64,000 nucleotides of DNA from Nageia nagi (lineage: Eukaryota; Pinophyta), in contig JBITNC010000001.1 in NCBI GenBank assembly GCA_050084985.1, positions 39,060,001-39,124,000 on the forward strand. Reading direction: 5' to 3'. Below, piece after piece: positions 34,835-44,899 of this stretch. Each line of letters begins with the position of its first letter. Positions within the stretch are counted from its first letter, which is position 1. A program made the position numbers and the translations under genes. The notes below the pieces were generated by a model. It saw nothing but the letters and a program-made list of their open reading frames with translations. It had not been told where the DNA came from and ran no database searches.

Positions 34835-35570
34835 TCCTATCATGAAACATTAGGGGTTGCAACATCCCTAGCAAGAAAAGATCCTTTAAGGATATTTAGC
34901 ATGAAAAGAACCAAATATGGTGTTGATACATGAATCAAAAGTTAAGGAAGATAGTATAATTGATACAAAGAGAAAACTATGAAAGGATGCCAACTTTGAA
35001 TGGTAGAATTCATATGGTAATTCAGAAGGGATTATAGCTTTATAGGATTTGAACATAATGAATCTGGGTAACTATCCTTGTGTAAATTGATCGAATAGAT
35101 ATATCCATACTTCAATAATTAATGTTAAATAGAATTTTGAGTTTGTTATTACAAATCTATATTCTCCCAACAATTATATGGAAAGAAGGAGAATATTTGA
35201 TCTACTAATTGGAGATATAAGGTTATTGTCTGACATCCCTTGGATCATTATGGAGGATTTCAATACAATCCTCCAGCCATAAGAAACATTAGGAGGGGGT
35301 AAAGAAAAAGAGAGTGATATAATTGATCATAAGAACTTCCTAGATAATAATAATCTAATTGATCTGGACTTGATAGGTGCAAATTTCACATAGAATAATA
35401 TGCAAATGAAAGATGATTTAATCCAAACTAAACTTGATAGAGTAGTGTGCTCTCCATCATAGCTAGATAAATTCCTTGACTACATTTTGGTGGCTAAAAC
35501 CAAAAGGGTTTCAGATCACACCCCCTTACTATTGCAAATTTTCCAATATGTTAATAAGTGTATCCCTTTC
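34835..35570 (+). pseudogene. LINE ORF2 endonuclease domain
   Basis: Starts with ILS-NIRGCNIPSKKRSFKD, the L1 endonuclease opening (ILSWNiRGlnsp.Kr..lk) with a stop replacing Trp. PWIIMEDFNTIL (family PWlimGDFN) follows, then LIDLDLIGANFT, then QTKLDRVVCSPS and RVSDHTPLLLQI, which carries the SDH catalytic motif. It nicks target DNA for target-primed reverse transcription. Confidence 0.88.
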
Positions 35571-36059
35571 ATATTTGAGGCTATATGGCTTACTCATCCC
35601 TAGTTGGAGGAAAAAATAGAGCAATGATGGAACACAAAGATAAATGGGAACAAAATATTTTAGCTTTAGAAGAAATTAACCATTGTTAAAGAAACTTTAA
35701 AATATTGGAGTAGGCATAGCTTCAAACATATTGACAGAGAAAAGGAAGAAATAAGAAGCTAACTTGATCAAATTAAAATTTCCATCTAGAATGAAGCTAG
35801 ATCTCTCAAAGTGGATGCTAGAGAAAACTTTCTTAGAGAATAATACCAACCTATCTTGAAGAGAGAATAAACCTTCTAGAAATAGAAATTCATGATATCA
35901 TGGATTAAATAAGGGGAAAAAAACATAAAATTATTTAATCTATCTACCTTGAGGAGAAGGGCATTCAATAAAATCAGCATATTAGAAAGATAAGATAAGA
36001 GTGTAATAGAGAATGAAGCCAGGATCAAAGAGATGGCAATCTCCTTCTATAGAAACCTC

Positions 36060-37340
36060 CTCATAAAATAAGTGGAAGAGAACCAAAATGGTACTAGAGA
36101 GATTATCAATAACATCCCCCCTCTCATCAATGAAGAAGATAACCTAAAATTACTAGCCCCATTTTTAGAAGAGGAGATTACTTCAACATTATTCATGATG
36201 AAAAAGGATAAAGCATCAGGTCTCAATAATTTTCTAACAAGGTTCTTCCACCATTTTTGGGACATAGTTAGAGATGATGTGGTAAAAGCTATCTAGGAAT
36301 TCCAAAGACATAATACTCTTGTCAAGAGCTATAATACTACTTTCTTAACTATCATCCTAAAATTTCAGGGAGGAAATAACCTTAAAAACATTAGGCTTAT
36401 AGGCCTTTGCAACATAATTTACAAAATCATCACTAAGCTACTTGAGAATAGAATGGATGAAATTCTTCTCAAAATCATCTATGTTAAGTATGATGGCTTT
36501 GTAATAGATAAACAAATCTTTGATGGAATTATCTTGATGCATGTAATCCTACACTCCATCAAACCTTTGAAAGAGGAGGTTATGATCATTAAACTTGACA
36601 TGTAAAAAGCCTATGATAGAGTTTCCTAGAAATTTTTGTATCAAATATTGTAAAGGTTTGGATTTCAAAATTAGTGGAGAACTTGGGTGAGCAAATGCAT
36701 TTCTACTACAACTTTCTCTATCCTTGTTAATGATGAAAAACTTGGTTTCTTCAACTCTTCTAGAGGTTAAGGCAAGGGGACCCTATGTCATCTTACCTAT
36801 TTATCACTATGGTGGATACTCTTGGTAGATCCCTTAAGAGATCCAACTATACTAGCATTATCATAGGAATTAGACCCTCTCAGAATTTCTCTTCCATTAC
36901 CCATCATCAATTTGTTGATGATACTATCTTCATTAGCAAAAGCAAGTATTGAAGAAGCTAGAGTCATGAAATCCATTTTGGATAAATATGAATTAAATTT
37001 AGACCAAAAACTTAATTATGATAAAACTAACATTTACTTCTTCAATACTCCCCCTTACAGAAGTACAATGATATCTCAGATCTTCCAATATCAAATGGGT
37101 ACTCTCCAAACCACTTATCTAGGTATGCCTCTATTTAAAGTTTAGGTTCAAAGGAGCTTTTGGAACAAATTCATGGATAGATTGAAAAATAAAATAGTGA
37201 GGTGGAAAGGTGTCCTACTAAGTATAGTAGGGAATATTCAACATGCTAAAGCCTCTCTTCATAGCATCCATATGCATGTCACCAACATGTTCAAAATCCC
37301 TACATTAGGTGCTAAAAAGATTGACCAAATATTTAAAAAC
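36060..37340 (+). pseudogene. LINE ORF2 reverse transcriptase
   Basis: Encodes FMMKKDKASGLNNFLTRFFH, then a block like lCNviYKIitK (LCNIIYKIITKLLENRM), QIFDGIILMHVILHSIK and KLDM-KAYDRVS. The catalytic FADD box appears as HHQFVDDTIFISKA at about 36905-36945, both Asp intact. TTYLGMPLF and LLSIVGNIQHAKASLHSI follow (family YLGiPL..., lSlaGRi.likavl.sip). Numerous stops. Confidence 0.9.
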
Positions 37341-37984
37341 TTCATTTAGTGGTATAAAAGAGAATAAAATGATGTCCTTGGTGTCCTTGGACATGGTTTA
37401 TAGGAAAAAAGAGTGAAGGAGGATTAGGGATTAGATAAATCAAATTAGTCAATCAAGAAATGAAAATGAAACTAGCATGGAATCTTTGCTAGAATGAAGG
37501 CAAAGAGTGGATCAATGTCTACAAAAATAAATATCTTGAAGGGATCAACATCTTTATTAGCCTACAAAATACTCCCAAAGGCTTCTCCTTCAAGAATGGG
37601 TTGGTAGAAATTAGAGACCCTATTGCATCAAATGACATATGGGAAGTCAAAAATGGCCAAATAATGATGTTCTGGGATGAAAAATGTCTCAAACCCACCT
37701 CCCTCTTGGACCAAGCAGAATGGACCCCCCTAATGCTATGACAAATGACTAGGCTTGGGCTCATAATATATGACTACATCTCTCATAATGAAAGGAATTT
37801 TCAATGGTCTATTACTATGCCCATTAATCCCTTACTTATTGAATTAAGAATGTAGCTTCTCTAAAAAACTAGATAGAATTTTGCTTTATCCAAATAAAAA
37901 AGCAAACTATCCGTATTGGATAGATGAGAAAGGGAAAAAAGTAGAATATTCAATAAAAATTAGCTACAACTTCCTCAATCAAAA

Positions 37985-38205
37985 TCACATGGATACTTGG
38001 AAATGATTATGGGAAAGTGTTTGGATAAAAGGCTTAATCCCTAAAATTGCTAGCTTTCTTTGGGTAATAGTACTACAAAAAATCCATACTAATAATGTGC
38101 CCCAAACAAAAGGAATGAGTTTCCAAAGTAGATGCATTTTTTGCAAGAATTCAAAAGAAATAGTAGAGCACATTTTCCTTCACTATGAATATTCACCACC
38201 ATTAG
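37985..38205 (+). pseudogene. LINE ORF2 C-terminal zf-RVT domain
   Basis: WESVWIKGLIPKIASFLWVI, then CIFCKNSKEIVEHIFLHY, matches the plant L1 zf-RVT pattern (W...P.Ki..FlWk...CvlC....Es..HLf..C), with the final Cys lost. It lies in the expected place 650 bp after the RT. Confidence 0.8.
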
Positions 38206-38209
38206 GTGA

Positions 38210-39257
38210 CACCTCACTCATTGGTTAGTAAGGTTGAGAAATGGAGATTGGAAGATAAACATAAGAAGTCCAAACTTATATTGGAAATGATCCCTCCACA
38301 TATCTATTGGGTGATATAAAAGGAATATAAATATATGTTGTTCAAGTAATGACACCAAAACCCTACCAAAATATGGAAATAGTTCATAAGTTTACTTTGA
38401 GAGAATATTGACTACTGCATTCAACTACATCCCACCAAGGATGTTGAGTCATTCTCCCTTCGATGCCAACTCCCCTTAGATCCCTTCCTTTCCATATCAT
38501 ATGCTAATGAGAGGAGATGTGAATCATCTAAATGATGTGGACTACCACAAATGAAGTAAGAGGGGATTATTTGATCATTGATACATCATAAATTTTTATT
38601 TTTCCCTCCAATATTAATCTTTCGATGAATGTGACTGATAGACATAAGCCAAAGCATGATAAGTACAAACTTCAAGGTGGAAGTTGGAGAGGTGGTATAT
38701 TTCATCTAAATTTATATATCTTCCTTTCTCCATCACCTATACTACTTTATAAATCAACTCTTGCTCAAAAATCCATTTTTGCTCTTCTACATGCCAGTCT
38801 TGCCTCCACAATCATGGGAAAGATTTGTATGGCTAAACCTTGAAACATCTATGAAGTTCAAAGGGATTGTGATGTATGAGACATCCTTAGTAACAAAGTT
38901 ATGCAAAGTTACATCATGAATTTATATGGCCATTACCCTACCTTGGAAGACCAGGTGGTGAACAACTATGATAATAGGTGGCTAACAATTGGAATAGTCT
39001 AGGTCAATCTCTCCATGGAAGTAATTATGGAAGCCACTACCCTGATTCTTGAGGGGAGATTGTTCAAACAAGATTCAAAGATTAGGTCTAAATAAATTCA
39101 ATCATTTTTTATCCCTAAGGAAACTCTTATAAAAAAAGGACCAAAATTAACCATGAGAGTCTCCTAATGCCATGGAATTGTGATTCCAAATGAGTGACTA
39201 GATACTTCATGATGGATGGTAGGTAAACTATAATTTTCAATTGTAACCTTATTCTTA
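38210..39257 (+). other. LINE 3' region, function unresolved
   Basis: No domain is recognised. One short stretch (about 38900-39110) encodes LYGHYPTLEDQVVNNYDN and NLSMEVIMEATTLILEGRLF across stops, reminiscent of a retroelement coding region. It may therefore be an additional fragment rather than LINE 3' UTR. Confidence 0.35.
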
Positions 39258-39355
39258 TTTTCCAAAAAATTATCTCATAAACATATTTCAAATAAAACAT
39301 GCTTATCATAACATTGTTCTAAATACATAAAATAGTCTTAAGGGGAGGGCCCTCA
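39258..39355 (-). mobile_element. 3' LTR of the nested chromovirus, proximal part
   Basis: Shares AAATAGTCTTAAGGGGAGG and the preceding 70 bp with the outer edge of the 5' LTR (48440-48520). Ends CCTCA, read TGAGG on the minus strand, directly beside the polypurine tract. Confidence 0.75.
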
Positions 39356-39367
39356 TCCTCCCCATTA
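39356..39367 (-). other. Polypurine tract of the nested chromovirus
   Basis: The minus strand reads TAATGGGGAGGA immediately before the LTR's TG, as needed for plus-strand priming. Confidence 0.7.
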
Positions 39368-39486
39368 AAAAGAATATAGTCTTCTATGTTCACATTATTC
39401 ATAAAACAAATGTATTAAAAAAAATAAGGAAATTATTCTTTCATAAAAACAACATTCTCCCAAGTAGCAAAAGTTTTGGAGTATTG
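39368..39486 (-). pseudogene. Chromovirus integrase, terminal part (left of copia insertion)
   Basis: Minus-strand frame reads SKTFATWENVVFMKE and, after a stop, FPYFF. Joined to VQWDQY at 41.9 kb across the copia insertion, it restores the standard integrase end (v.W....eaTWE.......yP.lF). This proves that the 2.4 kb between is an insertion. Confidence 0.85.
39482..39486. repeat. Target-site duplication of the copia insertion, left (TATTG)
   Basis: TATTG directly abuts the insertion at 39487 and is repeated at 41894-41898 on the other side. Confidence 0.85.
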
Positions 39487-39748
39487 TGGAAGATATTGAG
39501 ATAGCCATTGATGGACTTCATGGTGAAATGGAGGCATCAAAAGATCTTGAGAGTTGTCTTATAAAGGCAACAATATGCAAAGAGGAACCATGGGAATTCC
39601 TTATCATGAATGAAGAAATGATTGCTTTAAAAGAAACATCAAAGGAAAGATTAATGTGGATATCTACTCACCAAAACATCATTAGAGGAAATGATTTCTT
39701 ATTTTTTCACTTATTTGCTAATGCTACTAATGAATGTTTGCTAATCAA
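39487..39748. repeat. Inverted repeat, left arm (262 bp)
   Basis: Pairs with 39874-40135 with 7 mismatches and no gap over 262 bp (about 97%). It begins exactly at the insertion boundary. On the plus strand it encodes EDIEIAIDGLHGEMEASKDL and on, mirroring the minus-strand ORF of the other arm. Confidence 0.95.
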
Positions 39749-39854
39749 CAAAAGTCTTTCCATATGTGATCTTAATCAACCACTCTCTTTCATCTCTTGG
39801 ATGGTATTCAAACCATGCTTTTACATCATCATCTTTTACATCATTACATATCCA

Positions 39855-40445
39855 TTACATATCCTTCACACATTTGATTAGTAAACATTCATTAGTAGCA
39901 TTAGCAAATAAGCCAAAAAATAAGAAATCATTTCCTCTAATGATGTTTTGGTGAGTAGATATCCACATTAATCTTTCCTTTGATGTTGCTTTTAAAGCAA
40001 TCATTTCTTCATTCATGATAAGGAATTCCCATGGTTCCTGTTTGCATATTGTTTCCTTTATAAGACAACTCTCAAGATCTTTTGATGCCTCCATTTCACC
40101 ATGAAGTCCATCAATGGTTATCTCAATATCTTCCATCTCCCCCTTGAGATAGTCATGTTCATTCTCCACTCTTGATAAGTGGTCTTCTCCATTGAGGATG
40201 AAGTTAATAGCCTTTATCTCATCTTCATCAATGATCTCTCTTGGATCATTATCCCATATTGCATCTTTAAGACAAACATCATATGCCTCCTCCATGGAGC
40301 ACTCTTCATTTTTCTCCACTCCATGTGAGTGGTCTTCATCATAAGGGAACCAACAAAACTCCTTATCTTCAACATTCTCTTCCATGAGAATGATTTGTGA
40401 TCCATGATTTGAATCCACAAATTTCTGAGATGGTTCCATCTTCAT
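39855..40445 (-). CDS. Copia gag C-terminal region, coiled-coil-like
   Basis: A 196-codon open frame, long for this window. It starts at ATG 40445, overlapping the preceding frame's stop by 4 bases (ATGA). The protein is acidic (EENVEDKEFCWFPYDEDHSH; EEAYDVCLKDAIWDNDPREI), then a heptad-like stretch (SRVENEHDYLKGEMEDIEIT) that could form a coiled coil, then LMWISTHQNIIRGNDFLF. In plant UBN2-type copia gags an acidic linker and coiled coil follow the gag core, which this fits. Function of the last 60 residues is not recognised. Probably a frameshifted part of one gag gene rather than a separate gene. Confidence 0.5.
   Translation of the reverse strand: MKMEPSQKFVDSNHGSQIILMEENVEDKEFCWFPYDEDHSHGVEKNEECSMEEAYDVCLKDAIWDNDPREIIDEDEIKAINFILNGEDHLSRVENEHDYLKGEMEDIEITIDGLHGEMEASKDLESCLIKETICKQEPWEFLIMNEEMIALKATSKERLMWISTHQNIIRGNDFLFFGLFANATNECLLIKCVKDM
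39874..40135. repeat. Inverted repeat, right arm (262 bp)
   Basis: Part of the minus-strand ORF 40445-39855; its inverted copy is 39487-39748, separated by a 125-bp loop (39749-39873). An RNA crossing both arms would fold into a long hairpin. Confidence 0.95.
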
Positions 40446-40798
40446 GAGACACTCTTCATGACATGCCTCCTTATGAGATATTTTTTACAATATACCTTCT
40501 CCATTAGGCATTCTTCATAAGCTTCCTCCATGAAGCATTCTTTATCCATTTTACTCCCTTCCATGAGAGTTTCACAAGCCTCTTCACAAGGATCTTCTTC
40601 ATCTTCATATTCAATAAATAATTCATAATTCTCATTATATATGCATTCATAAGACATATCTCCAACTATATGAGTCACACTAACTTTATGAGGTTCTTCA
40701 CATGAGTCTTCATAAGACTCTCCAAAAGAATCTTCAAAGGAACAAGGCTCCTCCTTGCTCATAAAATCTCTATGAGTGTCCTCATAAGAATATTTCAA
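40442..40798 (-). CDS. Acidic Glu/Cys-rich gag linker
   Basis: 118 codons opening at TTG 40798 (no ATG), overlapping the UBN2 frame's stop by 4 bases; it is most simply the frameshifted continuation of that gag. Composition is extreme: EDSFGESYEDSCEEPHKV and FIEYEDEEDPCEEACETL, with repeats of a (F/S)MEEAY(D/E)xCL unit here and in the next frame. No homologous domain is recognised beyond the general acidic linker seen in related copia gags. Confidence 0.5.
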   Translation of the reverse strand: MKYSYEDTHRDFMSKEEPCSFEDSFGESYEDSCEEPHKVSVTHIVGDMSYECIYNENYELFIEYEDEEDPCEEACETLMEGSKMDKECFMEEAYEECLMEKVYCKKYLIRRHVMKSVS

Positions 40799-41016
40799 TG
40801 CTTTTCAAGTATTGTAGCTGATTTACAATTAGCAATGATGGGAAAAACATTCTCTTTCATGGCTTTTCTCAAGTCCATGAGAGCTAAGCAATTTTGATAT
40901 TGCTTTTCCTTCTTTTCTCTTTTCTCCTCTCCTTCAAGAGAGCTCCAATTTGGGGTTTCTTCATAGCCTTCTTGGACTATATCCCAAAATCCTTTTGCCT
41001 TCATCAATTTCTTCAT
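40795..41016 (-). CDS. Copia gag core (UBN2-type)
   Basis: Encodes KGFWDIVQEGYEETPNW then KEKQYQNCLALMDLRKAM and NVFPIIANCKSATILEKH. This follows the UBN2 retrotransposon gag pattern (lWdiVe.Gy..p........k.n.kaL..i..al.......ia.a.tAkeaWe.L). It starts at ATG 41016 and is about 73 codons; the typical domain is longer, and the C-terminal W..L is frameshifted away. Gag assembles the particle. Follows a leader and PBS in normal order. Confidence 0.75.
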   Translation of the reverse strand: MKKLMKAKGFWDIVQEGYEETPNWSSLEGEEKREKKEKQYQNCLALMDLRKAMKENVFPIIANCKSATILEKH

Positions 41017-41101
41017 TATTATGCTCCACTAAGCATAATTTTCTCCATCAAATTTGGATACCTCCAAATCTTCAAGCATGGTGTCCATCTCAGAAAAAAA
41101 A

Positions 41102-41484
41102 AATTTACTGAATAGACCTTCGATGGAACAGTAATAAAATGGATGGCGTAAAATTATCTAAATGGGCTGAAATTTTTATATAATGTTTCACACAACCATA
41201 TATATCTTCGATCAAAATTTCATATAAAAATGAACAATAGATCAAAAGATATACGCATTGCAAGTTGACTAATTTTTCTAGGCCTGCACACGTTTTTACT
41301 GAACAGACCTTCGATGGGACAGTCATAAAACGGATGCCTTAAACTTATCCCAATAGGTTGAAATTTTTACAGGATGTTTTTCACATCCATATATATCTTC
41401 AGTACAAATTTAATATGAAAATAAGTAGTATATAAAAATATATACACATTTCAAGTTGACTGATTTTTCCTGGCCTGCACAACA
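41102..41484 (-). repeat. Two-copy 190-bp tandem repeat in the copia leader
   Basis: 41102-41293 and 41294-41484 are tandem copies: CTGAAYAGACCTTCGATGG, ACAGTMATAAAAYGGATG, CCATATATATCTTC, CAAGTTGACT, TTTTTCYWGGCCTGCACA. They sit between gag and PBS, in the untranslated leader. Confidence 0.9.
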
Positions 41485-41563
41485 CAATTTTCTAATGACA
41501 ATCCTTGAAGAGCTTGATAAGTTCCTTCAAGACTTCACCCACTCTAACCCAATAATCAACTCA

Positions 41564-41575
41564 GCTCTGATACCA
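41564..41575 (-). other. Primer-binding site of the copia insertion
   Basis: The minus strand reads TGGTATCAGAGC, exactly complementary to the plant initiator tRNA-Met 3' end, 2 bp from the LTR. Confidence 0.95.
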
Positions 41576-41577
41576 TT

Positions 41578-41893
41578 TGAAAGAACCAAAATGTTATTTA
41601 TTATTTATCAAAATGAGTTACATATATAGGCTTAAGAAAGCCATTACAAGACAAGATAAGAAGTTGAGGATAATATTCTCAACCCATAACAAATAACACA
41701 ATTAGTACACCTACATGAACTAAAAGATAAAAAATGATGTCTAACCTAACAAATAGGCTAAGTATGGAATATGGTAAATATAGACCAAATATTCCTCACA
41801 AGCTAATATTAATACTTTAAGAAATACTTTAATCCTAATTAATTAATCCTAATGACTTAGGATTTAGGAATAATGTTAGAAATACTTCCAACA
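41578..41893 (-). mobile_element. Copia 5' LTR (316 bp)
   Basis: Minus strand begins TGTTGGAAGTATTTCTAACA and ends GGTTCTTTCA. Short length, TGTTGGAA start and the exact initiator-Met PBS are typical of plant Ty1/copia. A TATA-like CCTATATATGTAA lies near 41621-41634. No second LTR was found. Confidence 0.9.
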
Positions 41894-41898
41894 TATTG
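41894..41898. repeat. Target-site duplication of the copia insertion, right (TATTG)
   Basis: Identical to 39482-39486. Confidence 0.85.
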
Positions 41899-43150
41899 AT
41901 CCCATTGGACCCTACACTCCCTCATTTCCTTATTCATCAACTTCCTAGTTCTAAAACCAAGAACTCTCATAAGAAGTACTTCAATGGTCAATGAATCTAC
42001 CATCTACAAATTTGTTAAATCCAAAACATGTTAGGGATCAGTAATATACTTTCTAAGTAGAGATATATTAAAGACATAATGAATCATTGATAGAGTAGGT
42101 GGTAAGCCTAGTTAATAGGCAACTAGACTTATTTTTCCTACAATCTCAAAAGGCCCTGCAAATCATGGAACTACTTTAGGAGACTTTATGCTAGTTTTCA
42201 TAGGATGAACTCATAACATTATTTTATCTCCCATAAATAATTCTCATGGAGTTCTTTTCAAATTAGTGTAACTCTTTTGATAATCAAATGCTTCCTTAAG
42301 CCTTTTATGAATGTTTATGAGTTGCTCCTACATTTCCTTCAAATGATTTGGTTCAATCACTACCCAATCTTTTAGATTATCCCATGATAATAGAATTCTA
42401 TATTTCCTTCTATGGAGTTCCTTGAAAGGTGCCATATCCAATTATGAATGGTAATAACTATTATAATCAAACTCAACCAAGTACAAGTATTCTTCTTATT
42501 TAGGTTTTTGGTCCATATAGTACATCTACAACATATCTTCAAGGACCTTATTAACTGATTCATTTTGAGCATTTATTTATGGATTATATGTTGAATTCAT
42601 ATTTAGTTTGGTACCTATATCCTAATGCAAAGTTCTCCAAAATTGAGAAGTGAACTTGGGATCCCTATTTGAAACTATCACTTTAGGAAGCCCATGTAAT
42701 CAAATAATCTCCTTAAAGAACTTATGTGCAATAGTTGGATCATCATCCATTGTGTTTCCTAGAATAAAATGAGCCACCTTAGTTAAATATTCAACTATTA
42801 CAAAGATGATATCATTATGAAATCTCATTTTAGATAGACCAACAATGAAATACATTAATATCTTTTATCATTTTCATTTGTAAATATCATGTGTATCAAA
42901 TAAACCACCTAAATGTTGATGTTTGACTTTAACTTTTTGGCATTCTAGGAATTTAGTTACAAACTCATTAACATCCTTATTCATTCCACACCAATAAAGA
43001 GTCTTCTTGATATTTTCTCACATCTTTGCACCATTCGGATGAGCAAAAATAGGAGATCAATGTGCTTCCCATATGATTGCTTTTTTAATACCACTAGTCT
43101 CTAGAATAACACTTTGATCGTTAAAGCATAAAAATTCATCCGCAATCCTA
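41894..43150 (-). pseudogene. Chromovirus integrase, main part
   Basis: Minus strand: zinc-domain remnant (FLECQKVKVKHQHLGGLFDT), core (MYFIVGLSKM; VIVSNRDPKFTSQFWRTLH with the SDrg..F motif as SNRD; a QNESVNKVLEDML block carrying the Glu), then LVEFDYNSYYHS, and the GPF-type end (FAGPFEIVGKISLVAY; FNISLLRKYITDP). Reads directly through 41894 into the part left of the copia insertion. Stops are frequent. No chromodomain is evident. Confidence 0.88.
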
Positions 43151-43159
43151 AAATCCTTA

Positions 43160-43640
43160 ACTAAAGTATCAAAATTTTCTAATTTATCACCAATCTAATA
43201 GATCAAAGTGACTTTTTATCACAACCATAAGGTATTTGCATCTGCTTAAAGCATCTACAACCTTATTTTCATGAACCTTAATGTGCTTTATTATAAAGTC
43301 ATATTTAGCTAAGAACTCCATCCATATTCATTGGTGTGCATTAAGGTCATTCTATGTAAAAATATACCTTAAGCTTTGGTGATTTGATTTTAATTCAAAA
43401 GGTTTCCCTAAAAAATAATGCCTCTATACCTTTAGTGCATGAACAATGATAGTTAATTCAAGGTCATGAATAACATAATTCATTTCATGGGTTTTTAAGT
43501 TGCAAGATTCATATGTTATAGGTCTATCACTTTGAGATAATACACCCACTAAACCAAGTGAAGAAATATCAGTATATATCATTAAATATCTAAAAGGATC
43601 TAGTATAGTAAGAATTGGAGTAGTTGTGAGTTTCTATTTT
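43160..43640 (-). pseudogene. Chromovirus RNase H
   Basis: Minus strand encodes YLMIYTDISSLGLVGVLSQS (YTDaSg.GlGaVL.Q), then ITYESCNLKTHEMNYVIHDL, ELTIIVHALKV, RHYFLGKPFELKSNHQSLRY, and KVHENKVVDALSR. The first catalytic Asp (TD), the DLEL segment and the late VDALSR Asp remain; the NHQSL box has Asn for Asp. Confidence 0.9.
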
Positions 43641-44560
43641 AGGTTTCAAAGGCTTTTTCATATTTTTTTGTCCACTTAAAGTCTTGATTTTTCTTTTCAA
43701 GACTTTTAATAGGATTTTCTATTCTATATACATCCTTTACAAAGCATTGATAATAACATTCAAGTCCCATAAAACATTTTACTTTAGTCACATTGGTAGG
43801 AGTAGGCAAACTCATGATAGCTTTGATCTTTTTGGGGTCAACTGACATAACTTTAGTCAAAATTATATGTCCCAAGTACTAAACTTGCAATACATAAAAT
43901 TCACATTTGGAGAGTTTTCCAAAAAGATAATATTTTCTTAATACTTCTAAAACCACCTTTAGATGGTAATAATGTTCTTCATTTTTTGTTGAATAAATCA
44001 TAATATCATCAAAAAACACCAATACAAATTTATTAAAGTATTCCCAAAATATGTTGTTCATGAGATTCATGAAAGTAGTAGGTGCATTGTTTAATCTAAA
44101 AGGAAATACAACAAATTCATAGTGAACATATCTAGTTTTGAAAGTTATTTTATGTGTGTCAAAACTTTTAATCCTTAGCTAATGGTATCTAGATCTTAGA
44201 TCAATTTTTGAAAATATGACATCTTTAAGTTGGTAGAACAAATCATCGATTCTTGATAGAGGATATTTGTTCTTAATTATAACTTTTTTTGGAATTTGAT
44301 AATTGATACATGAATGCATGGATCCATCCTTCTTTTTTACAAAATGGACTAGAGCACCCCAAGGGGACACACGAGGCTTTATTAGACCTTTTTCTAACAA
44401 ATCTTGAAGTTGCACCTTTATCTCCTTCATCTTGATTATTTTCATTCTATAAGGATTTTTTAAAATTGGCTTCACTCTAGGAATTAGATCAATAGAGAAA
44501 TCAAATTCTTATTTTGGAGGTAACCTTGGAAAGTTTTTAAGAACAACATCCTAAAATTAT
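43641..44560 (-). pseudogene. Chromovirus reverse transcriptase
   Basis: 44179-44475 (98 codons) carries [40 protein letters not shown] and [14 protein letters not shown]. 43879-44070 has the catalytic LVFFDDIMIYS with both Asp intact and KLSKCEFY. 43639-43875 has SVDPKKIKAIMSLPTPTNVT and KCFMGLECYYQCFVKD and leads into RNase H. Three separate frames result from indels. Confidence 0.92.
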
Positions 44561-44899
44561 TGTAAAAGGAATGTTGTTGAAATATTTTTTCCTTTGAATT
44601 ATCTTTTTCCACTTCCTTAATCTTTATTGCATTTATTAACTCGCCATTTTGGATAGTTATTTTTAAGTACATAGGAGTAAGGAGATAAGGTTTGACACTA
44701 CCTCTATCATAATGGATTCATTACCTTTGCAGGTTGAGATCAGTGAATTCAATACATCTTTCATGAAACTCAATCAAAGCTTTATGAGCTCTAAGCTAAT
44801 CCATTACTAGAATAACATAAAAGGAATTTAAATTAGCTATGTATAGATATAATTCTACTACTCCTTTAGGTAAATTAATTTTAACATTTCTAAAACATT

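Larger units (their letters stand above)
33420..39257 (+). mobile_element. L1-type LINE inserted in the chromovirus LTR
   Basis: Plus-strand non-LTR retrotransposon with an ORF1-like region, an endonuclease, a reverse transcriptase and the C-terminal zf-RVT domain in that order. Its outer limits are inferred from where LTR homology stops (33412) and resumes (39258). The right junction follows a short AAAAAA run, a possible degraded tail. The total, about 5.8 kb, suits a full-length plant L1. A clear target duplication was not found. Confidence 0.75.
39487..41893 (-). mobile_element. Single-LTR copia-derived insertion with foldback end
   Basis: A 2407-bp insertion with a 5-bp duplication (TATTG) and TG...CA termini. 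It has a 316-bp LTR, PBS, tandem-repeat leader and gag on the minus strand but no pol and no second LTR. The left end is instead a 262-bp inverted copy of interior sequence (arms 39487-39748 and 39874-40135). Insertion precisely interrupts the host chromovirus integrase frame. It is an aberrant cDNA of a Ty1/copia element, much less decayed than its surroundings. Confidence 0.85.

Noticed and set aside
34610-34843. 77-codon minus-strand ORF
   Set aside because: Lies opposite the LINE ORF1/ORF2 junction and shows no domain.
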